A stretch of DNA of 64,000 bases. It comes from Methylobacter sp. (GTDB lineage Bacteria > Pseudomonadota > Gammaproteobacteria > Methylococcales > Methylomonadaceae). The notes beneath the pieces are model-generated. The model was not told the origin of the DNA. It was given only the letters and a program-made list of their open reading frames with translations, and did no database searches. Each line of letters starts with the position of its first letter. Positions within the stretch are counted from its first letter, which is position 1. The stretch covers positions 18,600-82,599 of the forward strand of contig JAURZV010000072.1 of the NCBI GenBank assembly GCA_030653175.1. Direction: 5' to 3'. Below, piece by piece: positions 45,963-53,004 of the stretch. Position numbers and translations under genes: made by a program.

Positions 45963-46729
45963 ACGAACACCCCCCGGTAATGACCCTACCTCCCGACCTG
46001 ACCTCCACGGATGAAGGAAATGCCGCGATACTGCCGGGAGCAGTCGCGGCCATGCAGTCATCTGAACTCACTTCAACCCAGGTTGAAGACTATCTGCGAA
46101 AACATCCCGAGTTCTTCCATGAGCACTTGAATTTGCTGGAACACATGAGTATCCCTCATCCCACCGGCAGTGCGGTCTCCCTGATTTCTAAACAGCTGGA
46201 ACTGTTTAGAAGCCGGCATCATGACATGGAAAACCAGCTCACTGCGCTGATAGAAATAGCCAGAGATAACGACACTTCCCTGAACCGTATGCACAAACTG
46301 ACTCTGGCGCTGCTGGATTCAACAACGCTGGAAGAAGCAGTCGCCAACCTGGATGTAGTGCTGTCGGAATATTTTTTGATCGATTTTGTTGCGGTGCGCA
46401 TCATCAAACACAATCCGAACACCGCTATTAGCAATCTGTTTATTGAACCGGACAGCAAAGACCTGGAACCGTTTGCCGGCGAACTGGCCGGCAATCAGCC
46501 CAAATGCGGTCGCCCGACTATAGCTCAGGCAAGAGTATTATTCGGCGAGTTGGCGTTTGAAGTAAAATCCTGCGCCATTATCCCCCTGGCCTTTACCGAA
46601 CTCGAAGGCATTTTAGCCATCGGCAGTCGGGAAGAAGGCCGGTTCCATTACAGCATGGGCAACCTGTTTTTAAACCAAATGAGTGAAATCATAGGTACCC
46701 GGCTGATCACCTTGTTGCAGCAACGTTAA
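45959..46729 (+). CDS. DUF484 family protein
   Basis: A 256-residue cytosolic protein. The signature start is [20 protein letters not shown] and the next segment [21 protein letters not shown] coiled coil follows, then a GAF-like domain (about 130-250). Function is unknown; it is conserved between dapF and xerC in gammaproteobacteria, as here. Confidence 0.92.
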   Translation: MNEHPPVMTLPPDLTSTDEGNAAILPGAVAAMQSSELTSTQVEDYLRKHPEFFHEHLNLLEHMSIPHPTGSAVSLISKQLELFRSRHHDMENQLTALIEIARDNDTSLNRMHKLTLALLDSTTLEEAVANLDVVLSEYFLIDFVAVRIIKHNPNTAISNLFIEPDSKDLEPFAGELAGNQPKCGRPTIAQARVLFGELAFEVKSCAIIPLAFTELEGILAIGSREEGRFHYSMGNLFLNQMSEIIGTRLITLLQQR

Positions 46730-46733
46730 CAAC

Positions 46734-47642
46734 ATGGATTCCGATGCCGAACTGTTGCTGGCTGACTTTTTCAAGCAGCTCACTGTCGAAGTTCGCGCCT
46801 CGGAGCACACCGTAAAAAGTTATCAGCGGGATATTAAACATCTATCCCGCTATTGCACAGACAAGGCCATAACCCATTGGGCCGACCTGAAGCACACCGA
46901 TATTCGCTCCCATATAGCCAGCCGGCACCGGAAAGGCCTAAGCAGCAAAAGCCTGCAACGTGAGCTGTCCGCTATTCGCAGTTTTTATAACTACCTGTTA
47001 AAAAAAGGCCAAGCCGACATAAATCCTGCGCAGCATATTCAAGCGCCCAAACAAGCCAGGAAGCTGCCTAAAACACTGGATGTCGATCAGTTATCCGGCT
47101 TGCTGGAAGCCGGGGCAAGCTCACTGCTGGAAATACGCGATCTGGCCATGTTCGAATTATTCTATTCATCCGGCCTGCGGCTGAGTGAGTTGGCGGCGCT
47201 TGATTTAACCGACCTTGACTTGCCGGACAGCACCTTGACTGTCCGCATAGGCAAGGGAGGTAAATCCAGAGTATTACCGGTAGGCAGCAAAGCTGTTGCA
47301 GCTATTGAAAACTGGTTACAGCAACGCGCCGTAAAAATCCCCGCCTCCGAGCCCGCGTTATTCGTTTCAACGCGGGCTCGGAGGCTCGGTCAACGCAACA
47401 TTGAATTAAGACTGAACCAGTGGTGCAAAAAAAAAGGTATTGCCGAACATATCCATCCGCACATGCTGAGACACTCCTTCGCCAGCCATTTACTTGAATC
47501 CAGTCAGGACTTAAGAGCCGTTCAGGAACTGCTCGGACACAGCAATATCAGCACGACCCAGATATACACTCATCTGGACTTTCAGCATCTGGCTGAAATC
47601 TATGATAAAGCACACCCAAGAGCCAAAAAAAAACCGTTATAG
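46734..47642 (+). CDS. xerC: Tyrosine recombinase XerC
   Basis: A 302-residue site-specific recombinase that with XerD resolves chromosome dimers at dif. The N-terminal core-binding domain covers about residues 1-95, then the catalytic domain with Arg in SSGLRLSELAALD, Lys in GKGGKSRVLP, the H..R box HPHMLRHSFASHLLE, the second His in ELLGHSNISTTQ and the nucleophile Tyr in TQIYTHLD. It follows DUF484 by 4 bp. A perfect 16-bp inverted repeat lies inside the gene at 47344-47384 without changing length. Confidence 0.95.
   Translation: MDSDAELLLADFFKQLTVEVRASEHTVKSYQRDIKHLSRYCTDKAITHWADLKHTDIRSHIASRHRKGLSSKSLQRELSAIRSFYNYLLKKGQADINPAQHIQAPKQARKLPKTLDVDQLSGLLEAGASSLLEIRDLAMFELFYSSGLRLSELAALDLTDLDLPDSTLTVRIGKGGKSRVLPVGSKAVAAIENWLQQRAVKIPASEPALFVSTRARRLGQRNIELRLNQWCKKKGIAEHIHPHMLRHSFASHLLESSQDLRAVQELLGHSNISTTQIYTHLDFQHLAEIYDKAHPRAKKKPL
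47344..47384. repeat. Perfect 16-bp inverted repeat inside xerC
   Basis: Arms CCTCCGAGCCCGCGTT (47344-47359) and AACGCGGGCTCGGAGG (47369-47384) are exact complements around a 9-nt loop. They encode ASEPALFVSTRARRLG of XerC, near the region that in related proteins reads EPALFVS..G.RL. It can fold into a stable RNA hairpin in the mRNA. Confidence 0.9.
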
Positions 47643-47719
47643 CCGCTTGCGCCATAAGCAAATAACAAAAAAACCTGCTACCATGTAGTCAATTTTTCAT
47701 ATAAAAAAAATAGGATGAA

Positions 47720-48790
47720 ATGTTTTTCGATCCTACGAAAAAACCTCTTTACGGGATTTCAAAAATGGCGGCAAACGATACACTGAACGATATAAAATCT
47801 AAAGGGATACTCTGGGGCTTTGGTGTTTTTGCCCTCATTGTGGTGGTCATCCTGGTCTTCCTGGGAGCTTGGTGGGGCAGAGAGCCTGGGCAGTTTAATG
47901 TCATGGACGAAGCCGTAAAACGCGCCGAAGAAACCCATTCCACCGACACTATGCCTGTCGGCTATGTCTACACCAACACCCTGGCTCATATCGCCGAGGT
48001 TCTGTTGCATAAAAGCGGTGGTTATATTACCAACGATGTCGCGCCTCCGGGCGTATTTCTGGACAACATTTCCAATTGGGAGTATGGCGCATTAGTCATG
48101 CTGCGCGATGCCACATCGGCATTAAGAAACCACTTTGCCCGAGATCAATCTCAATCGGCCGAAGATCGTGATCTTGCGATTGCCGAGCCTTATTTCTATT
48201 ACGAAAACGACTCATGGGCTCTGCCGTCAACGGAAGCCGAATATCAAAAAGGCGTCGAGGCTTTGCATAAGTACATGGAACGTCTGCAAAAATACGGCGG
48301 CCCCATAAAAAAAGCTCAATTTTATTCCCGTGCCGACAATCTGTGGCAATACACCGAAGTTGTGATTAAGCGTCTGGGCGGGCTTTCCACCCGCTTGACC
48401 GCAAACAGTGCCAGTGGCAACTACGGTCCCGGATTGACCGAGCTGGAGCGTGAAGCCGCTGATGAAAAAGGCACCTCTGTAGCCAGAGTAACCTGGTTGG
48501 AGATTGACGACGTTTTCTATGAAGCGCGCGGTGCAAGCTGGGCGTTGTTGCATATACTCAGAGCCATCAAACATGACTTTGAGGATATTTTATTGGACAA
48601 ACGAGCCATGCGTACCGTTGACATCATGATTAAGGCGCTGGAAAATGCCTTAACCCCCATTCTCAGCCCGATGATTTTAAACGGTAGCGGCTATGGTCTT
48701 TTCGCCAACTACTCCCTGTCAATGGCAAATTATATAGCTCGCGCGAATGCAGCGGCTCTTGATTTACGCGACATTATGAACCGAGGTTAA
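47720..48790 (+). CDS. DUF2333 family membrane-anchored protein
   Basis: A 356-residue protein of the DUF2333 family. An N-terminal membrane helix lies at about residues 30-52 (ILWGFGVFALIVVVILVFLG). A large periplasmic domain follows, with GYVYTNTLAHIAEVLLHKSG, GGYITNDVAPPGVFLDN and a C-terminal GYGLFANYSLSMANYIARAN. Function is unknown. The small DUF4389 gene follows by 5 bp, a pairing seen in other gammaproteobacteria. Confidence 0.88.
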   Translation: MFFDPTKKPLYGISKMAANDTLNDIKSKGILWGFGVFALIVVVILVFLGAWWGREPGQFNVMDEAVKRAEETHSTDTMPVGYVYTNTLAHIAEVLLHKSGGYITNDVAPPGVFLDNISNWEYGALVMLRDATSALRNHFARDQSQSAEDRDLAIAEPYFYYENDSWALPSTEAEYQKGVEALHKYMERLQKYGGPIKKAQFYSRADNLWQYTEVVIKRLGGLSTRLTANSASGNYGPGLTELEREAADEKGTSVARVTWLEIDDVFYEARGASWALLHILRAIKHDFEDILLDKRAMRTVDIMIKALENALTPILSPMILNGSGYGLFANYSLSMANYIARANAAALDLRDIMNRG

Positions 48791-48795
48791 TTACG

Positions 48796-49110
48796 ATGGA
48801 TGAACAAATAAATTACAACTTGACACAAATCAGCACCTGGAAAAGAATTTTCTTTATGCTTATTTTTGCGGCTATCGGCGGACTGGTCAGAATGCTGCTT
48901 TGGGCCGTTATTATATTGCAGGTGGCATCAACGCTGCTCACCGGCAAAGCTAACGTCAACATTCTTAATTTCGGACGCAGTCTTTCCATTTATACGTACC
49001 ATATTTTGCTGTTCCTGACTTTCAATACCGAAACCCTGCCCTTTCCTTTCTCCGACTGGAATATGACCGCAGAACTGCAACTGCCGGAAGCGAAAAACTC
49101 CGCAAAATAA
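48796..49110 (+). CDS. DUF4389 domain membrane protein
   Basis: A 104-residue protein with two membrane helices (about residues 18-48 and 65-82) and the DUF4389 pattern WKRIFFMLIFAAIGGLVRML, LNFGRSLSIYTYHILLFLTF, TETLPFPFSDW. It probably works with the DUF2333 protein at the inner membrane. Function is unknown. It is the last gene before a repeat-filled gap. Confidence 0.85.
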   Translation: MDEQINYNLTQISTWKRIFFMLIFAAIGGLVRMLLWAVIILQVASTLLTGKANVNILNFGRSLSIYTYHILLFLTFNTETLPFPFSDWNMTAELQLPEAKNSAK

Positions 49111-49135
49111 CATTAATCCTAAATACGGCGATTTA

Positions 49136-49290
49136 TCCACGAAAAGCACGAAAGACACGAAATAAATCAGTACGTTGTATTAATTTAGCTATTCACACTT
49201 TGAGTGCAGTCGACAGCTTGGTATGTCTTTGAATATTTTCGTGCTTTTTGTGTCGCCTAGAGGCGCCTACTTTTGGTTTTCGTGGATGAA
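49136..49290. repeat. F2 repeat with an inserted F6 unit
   Basis: The left arm is ATCCACGAAAAGCACGAAAG ACACGAA. The right arm reads TTCGTGCTTTTTGTGTC and then, after an F6 unit (49253-49277, CGCCTAGAGGCGCCTACTTT and TGGT), TTTCGTGGATGA. The F6 unit thus splits the right arm after GTGTC. Confidence 0.82.
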
Positions 49291-49300
49291 ATGATTTTTC

Positions 49301-49434
49301 GTAACTACTCAGCGTTCTCAAACACAATAGAACGCAGATGACGCGGATGAATATGATGAACACAGATAAAATCTTATTTAATCATAATTATCAGCGTCAT
49401 CAGCGTTCCATTTTTTTAACTGCTGAGTAGTTAC
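49301..49434. mobile_element. 134-bp miniature element (F8) with 8-bp target duplication, next to dinB
   Basis: Perfect 13-bp terminal inverted repeats GTAACTACTCAGC and GCTGAGTAGTTAC. Flanking direct repeats are GATTTTTC (49293-49300 and 49435-49442). The inside carries GAACGCAGATGACGCGGATG and a second, inverted GAACGCTGATGACGCTGATA, the sequences also found beside the GxxExxY gene at 764-830. It encodes no protein. Only seven bases separate its right target copy from the dinB ATG. Confidence 0.88.
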
Positions 49435-49449
49435 GATTTTTCTAGATTA

Positions 49450-50535
49450 ATGAACTCTACCCGCAAAATCATTCATATTGATATGGATGCCTTTTTTGCG
49501 GCCGTAGAGCAACGCGATTTCCCGCAATACCGCAACAAGCCGCTGATCGTCGGCGGCGCTCCGGACTCTCGCGGCGTTGTCGCAACCTGCAGCTATGAAG
49601 CAAGGCAATACGGCATCCATTCCGCGATGCCTTCAGCTCATGCTTACCGCTTATGTTCGCAGGCTATTTTTGTAAAACCCCGCTTCGAAGCTTATCAAGA
49701 AGCGTCAATGGCCATTCGAAAAATCTTTGCCGACTACACCGATCTTTTTGAACCCCTTTCTCTGGACGAAGCCTATCTGGATGTCAGTAGTGCGAGCTTG
49801 CATCAAGGCTCTGCCACATTAATCGCCAAAGCCATCAAGGCAGCGATTAAACGTGAAACCCAGCTGATTGCTTCGGCGGGTATCTCTTATAACAAATTCC
49901 TCGCCAAAATCGCCTCGGACATCAACAAACCGGACGGGCTGTATTTAATCACCCCGGAACAGGGCGCAGACTTTGCCGAACAGCTTCCGATCGAAAAGTT
50001 TCATGGCGTAGGCAAAGCCACTTCGATAAAAATGCACTCGCTGGGCATCAAGACCGGCAAGGACTTGAAGGCGCTACCGCTGGAAATGTTGCAGCACTAT
50101 TTCGGCAAGGCCGGACTGCATTATTACAGTATTTCCCGAGGCATAGACAACCGCCCCGTCAGCAACTACCGCGTCAGAAAGTCGCTGGGCGTGGAAATTA
50201 CTTTTCAACACGATATTAAGCTTAAACAAGATGTCATCGCGCAGTTGCAAAACTTACTGGAAAAGGCACTCAGCAAAGCCGCCGAAAAGCAGCTGGTCGC
50301 CCATACCCTAACCGTAAAAATCAAATATCACGATTTTGTGCAAATCACCCGTAGCCGGACACTGCCCCATATCATTACGGCGGCATCGATCCTAGGCGAC
50401 ATTCTTGAAGACTTATTGAAAGACACCGACATAGGCAGGCGCAATGTCCGTTTGTTAGGTGTTACGCTGTCATCGCTGGAAAACAAGTCCGGCCAGACTT
50501 ATTTCCGACAAATGGACCTGTTTAGCGATTGTTAA
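49450..50535 (+). CDS. dinB: DNA polymerase IV
   Basis: A 361-residue Y-family translesion polymerase. The catalytic start IIHIDMDAFFAAVEQRDFPQ (first Asp), LFEPLSLDEAYLDVSS (Asp-Glu), the SAGISYNKFLAKIASDINKP segment and LPIEKFHGVGKATS helix-hairpin are all present. A little-finger domain and a C-terminal QMDLF-type clamp-binding tail (FRQMDLFSDC) follow. No ribosome binding site is visible: a miniature element ends 15 bp upstream of the ATG. SOS control could not be seen. Confidence 0.95.
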   Translation: MNSTRKIIHIDMDAFFAAVEQRDFPQYRNKPLIVGGAPDSRGVVATCSYEARQYGIHSAMPSAHAYRLCSQAIFVKPRFEAYQEASMAIRKIFADYTDLFEPLSLDEAYLDVSSASLHQGSATLIAKAIKAAIKRETQLIASAGISYNKFLAKIASDINKPDGLYLITPEQGADFAEQLPIEKFHGVGKATSIKMHSLGIKTGKDLKALPLEMLQHYFGKAGLHYYSISRGIDNRPVSNYRVRKSLGVEITFQHDIKLKQDVIAQLQNLLEKALSKAAEKQLVAHTLTVKIKYHDFVQITRSRTLPHIITAASILGDILEDLLKDTDIGRRNVRLLGVTLSSLENKSGQTYFRQMDLFSDC

Positions 50536-50555
50536 GCTGATGGAGCGACGGACAA

Positions 50556-51131
50556 TTAATCATCTTCCTGCTCATCCTCAAACCCTGATTCATCCTCCGG
50601 TTCGCCTTCAACCTTAAACAATTCTTTCAGTTGGCGATATAGCAGACGGGAAGATTTGGGCGGCTTACCGGCTTCGGCTTCTTTTTGAGCATTACGTAAT
50701 AATTGTCTTAATAATTGCCTATCGGCATGAGGTTGCTCGTCAAGCAAGGCGGTCAAGGCGTCATTACCCTCCGCAATCAGCCTATCCCGCCAACGCTCAG
50801 CAACATGATGCTCCCTGACAGCGTGGGCGCTTTTATTTTTGATACGCGACAGTTTCTCTAAAATAGGTTCTATATCTATCTTATGGAGCTGGCCGGTAAT
50901 AAATTTCAGCAGCCGTTTTCTCGCGCCTTTATGCGGCATTCCCGATACTTCTACAACGGCTTTATTAATGATCTCAGGAAGCTCAAGCGTTTTTAATTGT
51001 CCCGCCGGTAACTCCGACATTTCTTCGCTTAAAGCAAAAAGCGCAGCCATATCTTTTTTTATTTGTGTTTTATTAGGTCGGATTGCGTAATATTCTTCCG
51101 CCTCATCATCATATTCGTATTCTTCACTCAT
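50556..51131 (-). CDS. darP: Ribosome biogenesis factor DarP (YjgA, DUF615)
   Basis: A 191-residue protein of the YjgA/DUF615 family, which binds 50S precursors. Typical features are the PNKTQIKKDMAALFALSEEM start, GMPHKGARKRLLKFITGQLH and WRDRLIAEGNDALTALLDE. The acidic C terminus (EGEPEDESGFEDEQEDD) is usual. It is convergent with dinB, ending 20 bp from it. Confidence 0.92.
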   Translation of the reverse strand: MSEEYEYDDEAEEYYAIRPNKTQIKKDMAALFALSEEMSELPAGQLKTLELPEIINKAVVEVSGMPHKGARKRLLKFITGQLHKIDIEPILEKLSRIKNKSAHAVREHHVAERWRDRLIAEGNDALTALLDEQPHADRQLLRQLLRNAQKEAEAGKPPKSSRLLYRQLKELFKVEGEPEDESGFEDEQEDD

Positions 51132-51179
51132 TTCATATCAAACCATTGCAATTAAAAAACAACAAATAACACCAGCACT

Positions 51180-51515
51180 CCTCGGCAATTGCTCCTGCAT
51201 TGCTCTACCTCCTGCATAACCCACATGGAAGTGGGGAATGCAGATATTGCAGGAGCAAATATCTGTCCATGCAGTCGTCGGCAATTGCTTGAGTCAGGCC
51301 TGTTTGATTATTTTACAGTATTTTTAATCAGCCTGTTTTTTGCTCGGCAATGATTGCGGATTTTATTGCCCGTACGCATTCAGCGGCTGCAATCGTTGGT
51401 ATTCAGTTAACGGTTAAAAGCTATCCTTTTCCGCTTTTAAGATATTCGATTTAAGTGGCATACCGCGTTGCTTACATGGACAGATATTTGCTCACGCAAT
51501 ATCTGCATTCTTCTG
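51180..51515. repeat. F5 repeats and derivatives (darP-comEA gap)
   Basis: The 493-bp gap holds an F5 copy (CTCGGCAATTGCTCCTGCAT, then TGCTCTACCTCCTGCATAAC) extended by GCAGATATTGCAGGAGCAAA and TATCTGTCCATGCAGTCGTC, with another CGGCAATTGCTTGAGTC. A shorter piece (CATGGACAGATATTTGCTCA, CGCAATATCTGCATTC) lies at about 51475-51512. No gene is visible. Confidence 0.78.
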
Positions 51516-51561
51516 TTCAAAGGATCAGTTACCCAAAAAAGCTCAAGTAATCCCCACACAA

Positions 51562-51601
51562 CAAAAAACCAGCAGTCTCTATACAATTAGAAACTGCTGG
51601 T
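51562..51601 (-). terminator. Rho-independent terminator of the ComEA-like gene
   Basis: On the minus strand ACCAGCAGT and ACTGCTGGT (9-bp arms, 16-nt loop) are followed by a TTTTTTG tract. It begins 24 bp after the comEA stop codon. Confidence 0.85.
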
Positions 51602-51624
51602 CGCTTGAAATAACTACCGATAAT

Positions 51625-51936
51625 CTACTTGGTTTTTTCTTCTATCTTTTTATCAGTTTTTTGATCCGCAACTGCCGCAGCATCGCTTAACAAGACATCA
51701 TTTTTGATTTTTTCGACGGTTTTCGCACCGATTCCATCAACGTTAACCAAATCCTCCACTGTTTTGAATTCACCTTTTACCTCCCTATATTTAACAATGG
51801 CTTCGGCTTTTTTCAGACCTATACCTGACAGGGCTTCCCCTATCGTTTTTGCATCAGCGGTATTGATGTTTACAGGTGAGGCAATGACATTAAATGAGCA
51901 GAAGGCGGCAAATAACACAACTAATAATCTTTTCAT
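51625..51936 (-). CDS. ComEA-like helix-hairpin-helix DNA-binding protein
   Basis: A 103-residue secreted protein. The signal peptide (LLVVLFAAFCSFNVIAS) is followed by the ComEA-type start PVNINTADAKTIGEALSGIG, KKAEAIVKYREVKGEFKTVE and DLVNVDGIGAKTVEKIKNDV with two helix-hairpin-helix motifs. A Lys/Glu-rich tail ends the protein. Such periplasmic proteins bind incoming DNA during transformation. It has its own terminator. Confidence 0.9.
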   Translation of the reverse strand: MKRLLVVLFAAFCSFNVIASPVNINTADAKTIGEALSGIGLKKAEAIVKYREVKGEFKTVEDLVNVDGIGAKTVEKIKNDVLLSDAAAVADQKTDKKIEEKTK

Positions 51937-52045
51937 CTTTATTTTCCTATTGTAAAAAATTATGTGATTTATGATTTGAGAACAGTTTTATATATGCCAA
52001 CCAAAATTATTATTAACCATTCGCCGCTAAGTTTAGACGCTTGCC

Positions 52046-52458
52046 TTATAAATACAACTTTTTTATCTCCCTATCGCATAGCAGGCTAATCCGCTACGCT
52101 TAACCCTGTTCGGCTCATACATAATTACCGCCGTCAAAGATCACCTTATCCTGCAGTTGTTGACTCAACGCATCAAAATCAGGACTGCGAAATTGCTTCC
52201 ATTCCGTAACAATTACCAAAGCATCGGCTTGCTTTAAGGCGTCCTTGGGCGAGTCGCAGTACCTCAAGCCCGGCTTGTCGCCATAAAGCCGTCTCGCTTC
52301 CTGCTGCGCTTCAGGATCAAAGGCCTGAACCGTTGCGCCTGCTTCAATCAATGCTTCCAGCACAACCCGGCTTGGCGCATCGCGCATGTCATCGGCATTG
52401 GGTTTAAACGCCAGCCCCCACAGGGCGAATACCTTACCGGTTAAATTACCTTGATAAT
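52046..52458 (-). pseudogene. UDP-glucose 6-dehydrogenase C-terminal fragment
   Basis: Reading from 52458, [20 protein letters not shown], the [20 protein letters not shown] block and [17 protein letters not shown] match the C-terminal NAD-binding domain of Ugd. The upstream two thirds are missing, where a repeat-bounded block begins at 52462. Near the end, FDGGNYV is followed by a stop, but the expected [14 protein letters not shown] continues in a shifted frame to a stop at 52046. An extra base explains this. A decayed gene. Confidence 0.88.
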
Positions 52459-52461
52459 GTA

Positions 52462-52712
52462 CAACTTCTCATTAATAACGGGTTAAAAAACTTAAAAAGA
52501 TTATCACCACGAAGACACGAAGAAATAAAACTTCGTGTCCTTCGTGTCTCGGCAACTGCTCCTGCGTCGCCTAAAGCGCCTACTGTTGGTGCTCTACCTC
52601 CTGCATCCATGCAGTCGTTCGTGGTGAATAAAGGCTTTTAATTACCTGTTTGCCGGCATTCCGTGCGTAGCCGATTTGATTCCTAATGTTGCCTGGTGGT
52701 AATGAGAAGTTG
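52462..52712. repeat. Nested repeat: 13-bp inverted ends around F2, F5 and F6
   Basis: Ends CAACTTCTCATTA (52462-52474) and TAATGAGAAGTTG (52700-52712) are perfect complements. Inside is an F2 hairpin (TCACCACGAAGACACGAAG ... CTTCGTGTC / TTCGTGGTGA). Its right arm is split by an F5 copy (CGGCAACTGCTCCTGCG ... GCTCTACCTCCTGCATCC), and that is split by an F6 unit (52567-52590). The block abuts the broken end of the ugd fragment. Confidence 0.85.
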
Positions 52713-52745
52713 CGGTACTTAACAGATTAATTTTCAGCGCTCTGT

Positions 52746-52935
52746 ACCAAAAGCAGGCGCTTTAGGCGAAGCTTCCGCTCCGGCTCACGCCCCTTACTAC
52801 ATCCATGCAGGCAAGCAGATATTGCATAACGCCATGGATGGCGTGTAGTAGAGTAATGCAGGGCAATTACCGAGGAGCAAATTCTGTCCATGCCGTCGTG
52901 CTCACGCACCTTATCTACATCCGTACAGGCAATGA
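52746..52935. repeat. F6 unit and F5-like repeats upstream of relA
   Basis: An inverted F6 unit (52746-52769, ACCAAAAGCAGGCGCTTTAG) is followed by AGCTTCCGCTCCGGCTCACG, TACATCCATGCAGGCAAGCA and a hairpin-rich stretch with GCCATGGATGGCG and TCCATGCCGTCGTG. With the nested block before it, repeats cover most of the 546 bp between the ugd fragment and relA, so the relA promoter is probably repeat-borne or close to 52940-53000. Confidence 0.72.
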
Positions 52936-53004
52936 TTGCTTGTTACATTTGCCGGCATTGACCTATCATAACCGCCAAGTTTTCAAATTATTGACTATCG
53001 TTTG

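Noticed and set aside
51180..52935. Possible CRISPR array
   Set aside because: Repeats are irregular in length and spacing, palindromic and nested; there are no uniform spacers and no cas genes.
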